Notes: generated by a model from the sequence alone, not told the origin. 64,000 nucleotides of DNA from Phycisphaerales bacterium (GCA_020639075.1 JACKHI010000001.1:4216001-4280000), one strand, 5' to 3'. Positions 44,737 to 54,488 are shown, numbered from the stretch's first letter. A program made the numbers and translations.

Positions 44737-45128
44737 CCACAACCAACGGACTCGGTCTCAGATGTGCTGCCTCAGGCCGGCTGTCAGTCGTCGCCGGCGG
44801 ACCTATCGGATGCCTCCTCGGGCGTCGAACGCCACCTCCCGTGCGTCAGCGCTCGCGACACGAAATCGTTGACCCTTGCGATCGTTATGAATACACTAAG
44901 GTTATGGGGCGAGCACTGAGCGGCGCTCCGACCGGCCCGACAAATGGCCGCTGCGCGCGGCTACCTGCCAACTGCACCAAGCCTGCACAGTTTTGACGTC
45001 AGGGCGTTATGATAGGTGTCGCGACGAAGTGCCGATACCATCGGCCGCGAGGACGACGGACCAGAATATTGCGCGTGACGCTGAACGCTTAGCGACTCGT
45101 CGCCTATTGTCCCAACCGGAGACACGTT
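44737..45128. other. Upstream region of the pilM operon
   Basis: About 390 bases without a gene. It carries a promoter-like sequence at 44869-44897 and a GGAG at 45118-45121 before pilM. No repeats were seen. Confidence 0.35.
44869..44897 (+). promoter_or_regulatory. Predicted sigma-70 promoter for the pilM operon
   Basis: TTGACC at 44869-44874 (5/6), a 17-nt spacer, TACACT at 44892-44897 (4/6). It implies a leader of about 230 nt before pilM. Confidence 0.4.
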
Positions 45129-47348
45129 ATGGCAGCCAAACAACCCATCTGGGGGATCGATGTCGGTCAATGTTCCCTGAAGGCGATCAAGCTTCAGGCG
45201 ATCAGCGCCGATGAATTCGAACTGCTTGCGTTTGACCTGATCGAACACCCGGAAATCCTCTCGCAGTCGGAGACGGATGCGACGGATCTTGTCGCCGAGT
45301 CGATTGCGAAGTTCGCGGAGCGAAACGACACGAGCCGCAGCAAGCTGGTGATCGCCGTGCCGGGACAGCAGACGCTCACGAAATTCACCAAGATGCCGCC
45401 CGTCGAGAAGAAGAAGATACCGCACATGGTGCAGTACGAGGCGAGCCAGCAGATCCCCTTCGACATGGATGAAGTCGTCTGGGATTACCAGATCTTCGGC
45501 GAGTCGGAAGGAACGACGGAGATCGAAGTCGGCATCTTCGCCATCCGCAAGGAACTCATTCGCAACTACCTGATGCTCTATACCGAGTCCGGCCTCGAAC
45601 CGAACATGGTGCAGACGAGCCCGATCGCCTCCTACAACACGGCACGATTCGAATTGCCGATGCCCGAGGGCGAGGCGGCCGTGTTGCTCGACATGGGTGC
45701 CGTCGCGACCGATTTGATCATTATCGACGGCGAGCGCATCTGGTCGCGCCCCGTGCCGATCGGCGGCAACAAGTTCACCGAAGCGCTTGTCTCGGCATTC
45801 AAGATCGCCTTCAAGAAAGCTGAGAAACTCAAGCGCAATGCCGCGGCGTCCAAGCACGCCAAGCAGATTTTCCAGGCCATGCGGCCCGTCTTCGCCGATC
45901 TCGTTTCGGAAGTGCAGCGATCGATCGGCTTCTACACGTCGACCCATCGCGATACCAACATCACGAAGGTGATCGGCATGGGCAACGCATTCAAGCTGCC
46001 CGGTCTCCAGAAGTTCCTTCAGCAGAACCTCCAGATGGAAGTGACAAAGCTGTCGGGCTTCAAGCATCTTCGCCCCGCGCAGGTCGAGAAGAAGGACGAA
46101 TTCAACGAGAACATCATGAGCATGGCCGTCTGCTACGGCCTTGCCCTGCAGGGTATGGAACTCGCGAAAGTCGAGTCGAATCTGCTGCCAATCGAATTCC
46201 GCCGGCACATGCTCTGGCAGAAGAAGCGCCCGTGGTTTGCGGGTGCGGCCGCCATGCTGGCGTTGGGCGCCGGTTCCATCTGGGCGAGCAACCTCAGCGC
46301 CAGCGGAACAATCGCCGGCGCTCTCGGCGATAACCAGGCCGAAGTGCCGCGCCCCAAGGCGTTCACCAGTGATGTTGCAGCGGAAAGCGCTCTGCAAGGC
46401 GCCAGAAACCTGACCCAACCACTGGAGAAGGCCGCCATTGTTGTCGGCGCCGCGACACAGCTGAAGAACTCGTACTCAAAGGCGGATGAGAAGAGCAAGA
46501 ACGCCGGCACGATCAATCTGCTGGCGAAGTATCCCGAGAACAACGTCTTCGTGCCGCGCATTCTCAGCGTGATTCACGAAGCCGTCGGCGAAGTCACGGC
46601 CCCCGAGATCCGAACCGTTCAGGACGGCGAAGGATATCAGGCGTTGGCCCGTCGTATCCCCCGAACCGATCGAAAAGAAGTCTGGATTCAGACTTTGTAT
46701 ATGGGCTTCTCCGACACGCCCGAAACCCTGCTGGGCGGGGAAACGAATCGGACGAAGCCCGGCTGGGCCATCCGCATCAGTGGCGTGACGCCCCTGGATA
46801 AGCCGGCGCGCTGGATCGAAGATGACCTGATGAAGAACATCGAGCGCCTGGGGCGACGGCCCGATCGCGGCTTCTACGTCGATGACGTGCGCTTGATTGG
46901 AAAAATGCCGTCGCGGACGACGACCGACGTGGCGTCAGGCGGAGCGCTGAGTGAATCCGTGTCCGGCGCGGGCGCCAGTGGTCGAGGCGGGATGCGCGGA
47001 GGTAGCGGTGTGTCCGTCGGCTCAGGAGGAGGGGGCGGGCCTGGATTCGGGCGAGGTCGACCTGCGGCCGGAGGTCGCGGCGGCGACGGGAATACGCCGA
47101 GGATCGGCGGAGGCAATGAAACGCCCGACAAGGCGGCGGCCGAGCGCGCAAAGCAGATCGAGGCGGAACTTGAGAAGCTCGATCAGACGGACATCGACCA
47201 ACTGACCGGCGAATCGGTGACGACGGACTCCGTGTTCACGCTCGAGATCATCGTTCGAAAGGCGGATACGCCGAAAGACATGATTCCGGAGTCGTTCAAG
47301 GAAGCGACGCCTGACAAAGACGCGGAAACGACGTCGAAGAAGCCCTGA
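45129..47348 (+). CDS. pilM: Type IV pilus assembly ATPase-like protein PilM with fused membrane segment
   Basis: A 739-residue protein. Residues 1-350 are an actin-like PilM domain (WGIDVGQCSLKAIKLQAIS, KLVIAVPGQQTLTKFTKMPP, GAVATDLIIIDGERIWSRPV, VIGMGNAFKLPGLQKFLQQN), the cytoplasmic platform that holds PilN. Residues about 368-388 form a transmembrane helix (WFAGAAAMLALGAGSIWASN), then a periplasmic part, so PilM and a PilN-like function may be fused. A Gly/Arg-rich low-complexity linker (about 47000-47120) separates a small C-terminal domain (SVFTLEIIVRKADTPKD). GGAG precedes the ATG. First of three genes on the plus strand; pilQ, pilB and pilC are not here. Confidence 0.85.
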   Translation: MAAKQPIWGIDVGQCSLKAIKLQAISADEFELLAFDLIEHPEILSQSETDATDLVAESIAKFAERNDTSRSKLVIAVPGQQTLTKFTKMPPVEKKKIPHMVQYEASQQIPFDMDEVVWDYQIFGESEGTTEIEVGIFAIRKELIRNYLMLYTESGLEPNMVQTSPIASYNTARFELPMPEGEAAVLLDMGAVATDLIIIDGERIWSRPVPIGGNKFTEALVSAFKIAFKKAEKLKRNAAASKHAKQIFQAMRPVFADLVSEVQRSIGFYTSTHRDTNITKVIGMGNAFKLPGLQKFLQQNLQMEVTKLSGFKHLRPAQVEKKDEFNENIMSMAVCYGLALQGMELAKVESNLLPIEFRRHMLWQKKRPWFAGAAAMLALGAGSIWASNLSASGTIAGALGDNQAEVPRPKAFTSDVAAESALQGARNLTQPLEKAAIVVGAATQLKNSYSKADEKSKNAGTINLLAKYPENNVFVPRILSVIHEAVGEVTAPEIRTVQDGEGYQALARRIPRTDRKEVWIQTLYMGFSDTPETLLGGETNRTKPGWAIRISGVTPLDKPARWIEDDLMKNIERLGRRPDRGFYVDDVRLIGKMPSRTTTDVASGGALSESVSGAGASGRGGMRGGSGVSVGSGGGGGPGFGRGRPAAGGRGGDGNTPRIGGGNETPDKAAAERAKQIEAELEKLDQTDIDQLTGESVTTDSVFTLEIIVRKADTPKDMIPESFKEATPDKDAETTSKKP

Positions 47349-47410
47349 CCCGATGCGATGCATCGCGCGGCGCGACTTCAGATTGCGAACCCCTAAGTGG
47401 AGCTGAATGA

Positions 47411-48643
47411 ATGGCAGCCCTGAAGAAACACCTGATGACGATTCTGTTCGGCGTGGCCGTCGTCGGCTCGCTGGGACTGGCGGGCTGGGCCTACACCGCC
47501 GGCGACGACGTCATGAAGAAAGTCAAGGAAATCGAAAGCCTGAGCGGCCAGGTCCGTAGCGCGTCGGCCAATCCGGCCAACATTGAAGCCATCAAGTTGC
47601 GCGCGGAAAACAGCGAGCGCCGCAACAAGGCGATCGACGAGACGGTCGACAAGGCGCTGGCGCCCCAGAAGTACAACACGTTTGAAGGCCGCGAGCGACA
47701 GCTGTTGATTCCCGGCATCCTTCCCGAGCCGAAGCGCGACTCCGACAAGATTGACTTCAAGGGAAAGTACATTGCCGCCTTCGCCGAGCTGAACAAGCGG
47801 CTCAATGCGCGCGACAAGCCGACTGCGCTGGAAATTCAGAAGGCAATCGAACGCGGCTCGGATGATTCGCCGATGGCCGCCCCTTCCAGTGACCCTTGGC
47901 GGCCGGACCCGGTTGCTGTATCCGAAGGTCCCGCTGCCGGCCCTGTCGGCGGTCCGGTCACAAAGGCCGAGGCCCTTCGCTCGAATCCGCAGTCCGTCGT
48001 CTCCGAGGAGATCGCCAAGAGCATTTACATATACGTCAATGAAGGGGCCATGGGGCCCAGCAATGCCGGAAACGAAAAAGTGCAGCTCAATGCGGATATC
48101 ATCTGGCACGCGCATATGACGCTCTGGATCGCGCAGGACTTCGTCGCGGCGATCGCCAAGCTGAACGAAGCCCGTGCCGCGGAATTACAGGCGGCGGGTC
48201 GCGGTTACGACGCCTGGGTCGGCAACATGCCCGTCAAACACATCCGCCTGCTACAGATCGACGACAAGCTCGGCCGCGGCGGCAGCATCAACGTCGGTAT
48301 GAAAGCGACATTCGCGGATTCGTTTACGAAGGACAAGAACGACGCGCAACATTTCATGGTCCCGCTGAAGCTGCAGTTGGTTGTCGAAGAAGCGTCCGTC
48401 ATGAATGTCCTCGAGGCCATTTGCAGTGCAGGGTACTACACGCCGATTCGCGTCGACTACAAAGCCGTCGAACCCAACGCGAAACAGGTCGAGTACATCT
48501 ATGGCGACGATCCCGTCGTCGAGATGACCATCGACCTGGAAGGCTATTTCTTCCGCGTCGTGTATGACGAGTGGATTCCGGAAGAACTGAAGAAGATTCT
48601 GGCGACGCCGGATGCAGTGGAAGAACGCAAAGGTCGCGGTTGA
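47411..48643 (+). CDS. Single-pass membrane protein of the pilM operon
   Basis: A 410-residue protein with one N-terminal membrane helix (LMTILFGVAVVGSLGLAGWA), a short coiled-coil-like stretch (DVMKKVKEIESLSGQVRSAS), a Pro/Ala linker near residue 160, and a C-terminal alpha/beta region (HFMVPLKLQLVVEEASVMNV). This layout resembles PilO-like or other alignment-complex proteins, but no family signature is visible. GGAG 8 bases before the ATG at 47411. Its position 62 bases after pilM and 102 before a similar membrane protein suggests one inner-membrane complex. Confidence 0.6.
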   Translation: MAALKKHLMTILFGVAVVGSLGLAGWAYTAGDDVMKKVKEIESLSGQVRSASANPANIEAIKLRAENSERRNKAIDETVDKALAPQKYNTFEGRERQLLIPGILPEPKRDSDKIDFKGKYIAAFAELNKRLNARDKPTALEIQKAIERGSDDSPMAAPSSDPWRPDPVAVSEGPAAGPVGGPVTKAEALRSNPQSVVSEEIAKSIYIYVNEGAMGPSNAGNEKVQLNADIIWHAHMTLWIAQDFVAAIAKLNEARAAELQAAGRGYDAWVGNMPVKHIRLLQIDDKLGRGGSINVGMKATFADSFTKDKNDAQHFMVPLKLQLVVEEASVMNVLEAICSAGYYTPIRVDYKAVEPNAKQVEYIYGDDPVVEMTIDLEGYFFRVVYDEWIPEELKKILATPDAVEERKGRG

Positions 48644-48745
48644 TGCCGCATTTGCGACGGACGAGACATTAACGGCCTGCGATCGAGTGGCGCTCGAGTG
48701 TGAGCGACGATCGACATCGGGCACTTTTGGATAAGGGACGATTCC

Positions 48746-50332
48746 ATGGCGAAACAGAGTGCCGGATTCGTACATGAGCACATCGAGAAGGTCGTCATAG
48801 CCGTCTGTGCCGGCTTCTTCGTCTTTGCGGTCTACTATGGTTTCGCAAGCGGACGATTCAATGACGCAAACGGCACGTCGCCGAGCGAGCTGATCAAGGG
48901 CGTCGGCGATGCGGCCGATCAGGCCGCCAGTGCGGTCCTGACGGCCAAGCCCAGAATTTCGGATGCGGACGCCGCCGGAACCAAGGACACGGAAGCCGTC
49001 GAAGCGCTCCTCGCATGGTATGGTTCCAACGCCAAGAGCCTCGGTGAAAACGCCGGCGTCAACATGGACGTTGCACGGGCCCAGGCCTTCCCGCCGTTGT
49101 TCGTGACGACGACGTCCGTCTCCGATGCCGACAAGCGAAATATCGTCAAGCTCGTCGAACCCGATCTGCCCGTTGTAGCAATGGGCACCTCCGGCCTCGA
49201 ATTGACCGCCGAACGGCCGTTGCTGGAGAATTACGATCCTGCAAGGGCGCCGCTCAACACCAAGAAGTCGACACTCACGTGGGTCGCCGTCGCCGCCCAG
49301 GTCAACCTGCAGGAGCAGGACCTCTACTTTAAGACGGAGAAATACCCGCCCAATTCGTACCTGAGCATCGTCAAAGTGCACCTGCAGCGGATCGACCGCG
49401 ATGAGAAGTGGCGGGGCTGGCAGGATGTCGAGACGTGGCTGCCCTTCGAGCCGTTCGACCGAATGACGGCGGCGCAGTCGAAGAAGCTGCGAGAGTTGAT
49501 CGAGCCGAACCAGGAAGCGATTGCAAGGCCGATCTTGCCGCGGACCGACGGCGATCGGATTGAGTACGACAAGATCCTTCCGTTCCTCGATGCGCCGCCG
49601 AAGAAGGGCGGCAGTCTTGATCGCCTCGCGAAGGATTGGATCGACCGCGCGAATCGTGCCGGGAAATCCAAGGATTTCGAAGCAGCGATGATCTTCGCCC
49701 GTGCGGCGATGCAGGCGCCGGATGTCCCCGCAAAAACGAAGGACGAGGCAAGGAGCATCTATGAAAAGGCGCTCGCCCGCGTCGAAAAACGGCCGGGTGG
49801 ATACAAGGCGCCCAGCCGACTCGCACCGGCCGACAAAATGATGCCGATCGTGGCATACGACCTCACGGCCGTTCCCGGCCACGAGTATCAGTATCGAATC
49901 CGCTACGAAGCGTGGAATCAGTATGCCGGCAGGGATGCCGAACTGAAGGATCCGGCCAGCGCCAGCATGACGACGATCTTCAGCGACTTCTCTCCCGTCA
50001 CGCCGCCGGTCCGCGTGGAGTCCGATGTTCAGTTCTTCCTGACGGATGCAAGCGAACAGCGGAACAAAGTGGAAGTCACTGTCTGGAAGCGAAGCCGTCG
50101 AAAGTGGGAGAAGCAGGATTATCGACTTGCCGTCGGCGAGGCGATCGGTAAGAAAGACAAGGGCGGCACGGACTTTTCGACGGGCGCCGTCATCGTCGAC
50201 ATCCGATTCAACCAGGCCGTCAACGGCAGACAGGAGACGATCCTCGTCTATGTCGCCCCCGACGGCAGCCTTCGCGAGGCCGTTCTTTCCGTCGACAAGA
50301 AGCTGAACGAAGAACAGAAAAACCGCGCCTGA
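48746..50332 (+). CDS. Single-pass membrane protein, third gene of the pilM operon
   Basis: A 528-residue protein. An N-terminal helix (KVVIAVCAGFFVFAVYYGF) is followed by a large periplasmic region with no recognised motif; the last third is strand-rich (AVPGHEYQYRIRYEAWNQYA, DVQFFLTDASEQRNKVEVTV) and ends in VSVDKKLNEEQKNRA-like charged sequence. AAGGG before the ATG at 48746. It is likely a structural component that works with the two upstream genes. It could be a planctomycete-specific pilus-alignment subunit; this is inference from order and topology. Confidence 0.6.
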   Translation: MAKQSAGFVHEHIEKVVIAVCAGFFVFAVYYGFASGRFNDANGTSPSELIKGVGDAADQAASAVLTAKPRISDADAAGTKDTEAVEALLAWYGSNAKSLGENAGVNMDVARAQAFPPLFVTTTSVSDADKRNIVKLVEPDLPVVAMGTSGLELTAERPLLENYDPARAPLNTKKSTLTWVAVAAQVNLQEQDLYFKTEKYPPNSYLSIVKVHLQRIDRDEKWRGWQDVETWLPFEPFDRMTAAQSKKLRELIEPNQEAIARPILPRTDGDRIEYDKILPFLDAPPKKGGSLDRLAKDWIDRANRAGKSKDFEAAMIFARAAMQAPDVPAKTKDEARSIYEKALARVEKRPGGYKAPSRLAPADKMMPIVAYDLTAVPGHEYQYRIRYEAWNQYAGRDAELKDPASASMTTIFSDFSPVTPPVRVESDVQFFLTDASEQRNKVEVTVWKRSRRKWEKQDYRLAVGEAIGKKDKGGTDFSTGAVIVDIRFNQAVNGRQETILVYVAPDGSLREAVLSVDKKLNEEQKNRA

Positions 50333-50582
50333 TTTTCAGCCTCGTCGCACTCGCCGGTCTCCATACCGATGCCCAGGCCCGGCAAGCCGGCTCGCGCCGC
50401 GGCGTGGGCTTATGCCGATGTCGCGCCGATGACTCTCGCCAATCCCGATAACTCCGACGATTGACGGATTCCGCCGAGTCTCTTGCGAACGCAGGGGCCG
50501 CGATATGATGGTGCTTGATTCGGCCGCGCACCGCGCCGATTCATTCTCGTCTGCGCGCGCCGCGCAAACGTTTGGAGTGACT

Positions 50583-51527
50583 ATGAGAGTCGTGATTGCC
50601 ATCGGTGGAAACGCCCTGATCGACGACAACGGCGACGGAACGATTCCCGCGCAGTTCCGGCGGAGCCGCGTCGTCGCGAAGCCCCTGTCGGATCTCGTCG
50701 AGGCCGGCTGGCAGGTGATTGTCACGCACGGCAATGGACCGCAGGTCGGCAGCGTCATGCGACGCGTCGAACTGTCGAGTAAGGAAATTTATCCGATCGA
50801 TCTCGGCCTCGCCGTCGCGGATACGCAGGGCGGCATGGGTTACATGATCTGCCAGACGTGGAGAAACGAACTCCGCCGGCGCGGTCACGATCGCGCTGCC
50901 ACTGCCGTCATCACGACAGTCACGATCGACCCGCGCGATCCCGGCTTCGTCAACCCGACGAAACCCATCGGCGGCTTTATGGATGAGAAAACGGCGCGCC
51001 AGCACGAAAAGGACGACGGTTGGCGCATCGTCGAGGATTCCGGTCGCGGCTATCGTCGCGTCGTCGCATCGCCGCGACCGACGAAAGTCAACGAAATGCC
51101 GACGATCAAGGCGCTGGTGGACGCGGGTGCATTGGTCGTCGCCGGCGGCGGCGGCGGCATTCCCGTCATCTACGATCAAAACGGCGACGAGCAGGGCGTC
51201 GAGGCCGTCATCGACAAGGACCTGACCAGTGCGATTATCGCCGCCGAGTCCGCGGCCGATGTCTTCGTTCTCGTGACGGCCGTCGAATACGTCTACGTCA
51301 ACTTCGGCAAGCCGACGGCGCGACCTCTGAAGGACGTGTCGCTCGAAGAGATCCGAAAGCACATCGCCGACAAGCAGTTCCCTGCCGGCTCGATGCTGCC
51401 GAAGATCCAGGCCGCCGTCCAGTTCCTGGAAACTGCAAAGAACCCGGATGCCCGCGCGGTCGTGACGGACCTGTTCAACATGCCCAAGGCCCTGGCCGGC
51501 GAAACCGGTACCACGATTCGAAAGTAA
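50583..51527 (+). CDS. arcC: Carbamate kinase
   Basis: A 314-residue amino-acid-kinase-fold enzyme interconverting carbamoyl phosphate + ADP and carbamate + ATP. Start MRVVIAIGGNALIDDNGDGT, then VIVTHGNGPQVGSVMRR, VVAGGGGGIPVIYD and AVIDKDLTSAIIAAESAADV are all in family order. GGAG 8 bases before the ATG at 50583 fixes the start. arcA and arcB are not adjacent, so whether it makes ATP or carbamoyl phosphate here is unknown. A conserved hairpin element begins 1 base after its stop codon. Confidence 0.95.
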   Translation: MRVVIAIGGNALIDDNGDGTIPAQFRRSRVVAKPLSDLVEAGWQVIVTHGNGPQVGSVMRRVELSSKEIYPIDLGLAVADTQGGMGYMICQTWRNELRRRGHDRAATAVITTVTIDPRDPGFVNPTKPIGGFMDEKTARQHEKDDGWRIVEDSGRGYRRVVASPRPTKVNEMPTIKALVDAGALVVAGGGGGIPVIYDQNGDEQGVEAVIDKDLTSAIIAAESAADVFVLVTAVEYVYVNFGKPTARPLKDVSLEEIRKHIADKQFPAGSMLPKIQAAVQFLETAKNPDARAVVTDLFNMPKALAGETGTTIRK

Positions 51528-51528
51528 C

Positions 51529-51568
51529 GGGTGGCCCAGGGTTTCAACCCTGGGGTCACGATGATCGA
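51529..51568 (+). repeat. TTCA-loop hairpin element (3' of arcC)
   Basis: GGGTGG, then arms CCCAGGGT and ACCCTGGG around TTCA, then GGTCACGATGATCGA. The element begins 1 base after the arcC stop. It is a reference copy of the family; the inner four base pairs (GGGT/ACCC) differ from those of other copies but pair perfectly. Confidence 0.85.
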
Positions 51569-51611
51569 ATGCGAATCGACCGCTCAAGATCACGACACGA
51601 CCCGATCGCGA

Positions 51612-52229
51612 TCAATCTTCAACAATCCCGTAGTTCCAATCCGGATCCACGATGGTCAAGACGCTGCGCGCGATCGTGGAACACTCCTCGAATTCTTCGA
51701 TGCTTCGATAAAAGGACTGAACAGGGATTTCCACATCCGTGTCCGACAGCAGGAAAAACCCCGGGTCGTCGGTGTACGTAACCAGTGACATGGATGTAGG
51801 GGATTCGCGAGGATCGTCGGACTGAACCCACTTGCCGTCGAGTTTTCTTAAGGAGCCACGGTTAATCGTCTTTTGAAATCCAACGACTCGCGCAACGACA
51901 TGTGGCTTGCGATTCCGAAACTCGTCATAGAGTTGCATGAAGAGATCGAAGGCCTCTTCGTCGGATTGTGCACTCGTGGAGATGGCGTGTTGCCAACCGC
52001 CGCTGCCGCCGTAGACGTGCAGCCGGTAGCTTGCCCAGTCGTGCATTCCGGCTGGTATGATTAGCGGATCGTTCGTCGTGTTCACGTCATAGTACGAAGT
52101 CGCCGTTTCATAACCGTATAGGAAAGCACGAAGTATCCTGAATGACTTTTCGCCAATCATCATTCCGGGGCGGACTCGCAGAAAATCAAAGAACCCCTGT
52201 GGCGTGCTTGTGTCGATGCCGCGGCACAT
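51612..52229 (-). CDS. AT-richer orphan protein, function unknown
   Basis: A 205-residue soluble protein: MCRGIDTSTPQGFFDFLRVR, PGMMIGEKSFRILRAFLYGY, SAQSDEEAFDLFMQLYDEFR, and an acidic C-terminus (SIEEFEECSTIARSVLTIVD). I do not recognise it; the small, acidic, orphan character is reminiscent of immunity or antitoxin-like proteins, but no toxin gene is adjacent. GGAGGAG before the ATG at 52229 decides the start. Two sampled 60-base lines (51841-51900 and 52081-52140) each count 27/60 G+C, well below the neighbours, which suggests recent acquisition. Hairpin elements lie beyond both ends. Confidence 0.6.
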   Translation of the reverse strand: MCRGIDTSTPQGFFDFLRVRPGMMIGEKSFRILRAFLYGYETATSYYDVNTTNDPLIIPAGMHDWASYRLHVYGGSGGWQHAISTSAQSDEEAFDLFMQLYDEFRNRKPHVVARVVGFQKTINRGSLRKLDGKWVQSDDPRESPTSMSLVTYTDDPGFFLLSDTDVEIPVQSFYRSIEEFEECSTIARSVLTIVDPDWNYGIVED

Positions 52230-52329
52230 GTTTAGCTCCTCCAATAAGTTCAGTCAGCAACGACGACGCGATGATCGATTCTGATCGAGTGCCTATTACA
52301 TCGCCGTGCTCGGTAAGTGATGGGTGGAC

Positions 52330-52372
52330 GGGTGGCCACCCATTCATGGGTGGGGGCTCGACGATACGAACG
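52330..52372 (+). repeat. TTCA-loop hairpin element
   Basis: GGGTGG, arms CCACCCA and TGGGTGG (7 bp) around TTCA, tail GGGCTCGACGATACGAA. It faces the minus-strand copy at 52415, making an inverted pair with about 43 bases between. Confidence 0.75.
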
Positions 52373-52414
52373 TGAGCAACGTCTTAATTTATCATAGATC
52401 CACGCGCATGCCTA

Positions 52415-52450
52415 TCATCGCGACCCCACCGCTGAAGCGATGGGCCACCC
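52415..52450 (-). repeat. TTCA-loop hairpin element (3' of ggt)
   Basis: On the minus strand: GGGTGG, arms CCCATCGC and GCGGTGGG around TTCA, tail GGTCGCGATGAT. One pair is T-G, tolerated as a wobble when read on this strand. It ends 10 bases from the ggt stop (52461). Confidence 0.8.
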
Positions 52451-52460
52451 GATTGCGGCG

Positions 52461-54248
52461 CTACTCAACCGCGGGCCGCCCACCTTTCCCCGGATCGCAA
52501 GCGGCCCGCAGAGTCCCATCCGCCAACCGCTCGATCGCCTGCACGTGACCGATGTCCTTGCGCGATTCGATCACGTGCCCGCGATGCTCCAATGATCGGC
52601 GCAATCGGTGCGAAAACCCCGGCTGCACGCGCACCTCATCAGGCAGCCACTGATGATGCAAGCGCGGCACTGCCACCGCGTTATCCACGCGCTCGTCGCT
52701 GACAATGACATTCAGCATGACCTGCAGCGTCGACGTGATGATCCGAGGCCCGCCCGACGCCCCGACAACGAGTCGCACATCGCCGTCCTTCAGCACAATC
52801 GTCGGCGACATGCTGCTCAAAGGCCGCGATCCCGCACGCACGATATTCCGCTCGCTTTGCCGCAGACCGAACGCGTTCGGCTTCGTCGTATCCAATGCGA
52901 AGTCATCCATCGTATCGTTCAGGATGATGCCCGTATCCGGCACGAGCATCCGTGAACCAAACTCAAGATTGACCGACTCCGTACAGGCGACCGCCATGCC
53001 GTCGGCGTCGACGACCGACAGATGACTCGTTCCGCCGTCGTCGCCCGTCATCGCGCCGTCGTTGTAGCGCGTCCACGGCGCCGCGTGATCGACGTCGATC
53101 TGGTTCGCAATGACCCGCCCCCGCGCCGGATCGATCATCCGCGCAACATCCGCCGCGACGGCCGGGCACGCGTCGCCCAACAGATTCGCTCGATCCGCAA
53201 ATGCCGGCTTCAGCGCCTCGATGAGGTAATGAGAGTAGTCGCCGAAGCGCGCGTTAACGCCTGAAGGCGCCTCGGTCACAGCACCCGACTCGATCGCATG
53301 CGCCGCGCGGAGCTTATCGAGACCGATCGCCTGCAGCACGTTCATCGCTTCAATGATCACGGCCCCGCCCGAGCTCGGGGGCGGCATCGCAAGAATCGCA
53401 TGATCGAAACACGTTCGCTCGATCGGTCGCACCTCCCGCACGCGATACGACGCCAGATCCGCCGCCGTCAGAACGCCGCCATCTTCCTTGATCGTGCGAA
53501 GGATCGACTTTGCGACAGGGCCCTTGTAGAAGCCGTCGGGACCATGATCGGAAATGGCTTCCAGCGTGATCGCGATGTCCGATCGATCGACGAGCGTGCG
53601 GGCCTTGCCGTTTTCGTCGACCAGCGATGCGTAAAGGTCGCGATGCCGCCTCTGCAATTCCGGCTGCTTCGCGCACGCGTCGATGAAGTCACTGATCGAT
53701 TCCGCCAGATGGCCATCGACCGCCAAGGGTCGATTCGCCAGCCGCATCGCCGGCGCCAAAACCTGTGCCCGCGTGATGCGTCCCGAACCATAATGATCGA
53801 ATGCATGCAACAGCCCGCACACAGTTCCCGGTATGCCGACCGACAAGCCGCCGCGCTGAATCCGCGTCGGATCGAGCTTGCCGTTTGCATCGCGATAGAG
53901 GTCGATTTGCGTCCCCGCCGGCGCCTGCTCGCGATAGTCCAGCGCGACTGGCGCAGCGCCGGGGCGATGAATCAGCATGAACCCGCCGCCGCCGAGACCG
54001 CAGCTTTCGGGACGTACGACCGCCAACGCAAACGACGTCGCCACTGCCGCGTCAACCGCGTTGCCGCCTTGCGCAAGGATCTCCGCACCGGCCTGCGATG
54101 CGTCGGGATGATCCGCGGCGACGGCGTAGCGCCGCGCCTCCATCGTCCATGGGCGCTTCGCGCTCTGTGACGCGCAGCCCAGAGAGATAGTGAGAAACAA
54201 CGAAGTAAGCAGGAAGCAACAACGACGTCGATGTGAGTCGGGTTTCAT
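52461..54248 (-). CDS. ggt: Gamma-glutamyltranspeptidase, lipoprotein type
   Basis: A 595-residue N-terminal-nucleophile hydrolase that cleaves the gamma-glutamyl bond of glutathione and related peptides. MKPDSHRRRCCFLLTSLFLT and a lipobox (SLGC) predict a periplasmic lipoprotein. The chain contains VAADHPDASQAGAEILAQGG, GLGGGGFMLIH, and the autocleavage nucleophile in DDGGTSHLSVVDADGMAVAC (Thr). PLSSMSPTIVL and GASGGPRIITSTLQVMLNVI mark the small subunit. The start at 54248 matches the signal peptide; the frame continues to 54350. Followed by a hairpin element 10 bases after the stop. Confidence 0.93.
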   Translation of the reverse strand: MKPDSHRRRCCFLLTSLFLTISLGCASQSAKRPWTMEARRYAVAADHPDASQAGAEILAQGGNAVDAAVATSFALAVVRPESCGLGGGGFMLIHRPGAAPVALDYREQAPAGTQIDLYRDANGKLDPTRIQRGGLSVGIPGTVCGLLHAFDHYGSGRITRAQVLAPAMRLANRPLAVDGHLAESISDFIDACAKQPELQRRHRDLYASLVDENGKARTLVDRSDIAITLEAISDHGPDGFYKGPVAKSILRTIKEDGGVLTAADLASYRVREVRPIERTCFDHAILAMPPPSSGGAVIIEAMNVLQAIGLDKLRAAHAIESGAVTEAPSGVNARFGDYSHYLIEALKPAFADRANLLGDACPAVAADVARMIDPARGRVIANQIDVDHAAPWTRYNDGAMTGDDGGTSHLSVVDADGMAVACTESVNLEFGSRMLVPDTGIILNDTMDDFALDTTKPNAFGLRQSERNIVRAGSRPLSSMSPTIVLKDGDVRLVVGASGGPRIITSTLQVMLNVIVSDERVDNAVAVPRLHHQWLPDEVRVQPGFSHRLRRSLEHRGHVIESRKDIGHVQAIERLADGTLRAACDPGKGGRPAVE

Positions 54249-54488
54249 GATTGCGTCTATTCTGCAGCAACCCGATTCGTCCCGGTAGGCGCGAATTCGA
54301 AATCGGCGGCGAAAGGGTCGCTCAGCCTGCGGAGAATTCTCCCTACTCACGATCGTGCCCCGTCAATTTCTTTGCCGCAGGAATTGGGACGATCGGACAA
54401 TCCGCTTCAGAACCGCTACACTACCCCACGACGCTGGTCTGCCTCGCGTCGAAGTGCAAAGCAAAACCCCCAATCGGAGAATTGCCAA

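Noticed and set aside
44990..45020. TTGACG followed by TATGAT before pilM
   Set aside because: The spacer is only about 9 bases, too short for a sigma-70 promoter; the sequence at 44869 fits better.
48251..49882. 543-residue minus-strand frame
   Set aside because: Antisense to the second and third pilM-operon genes; no motif.
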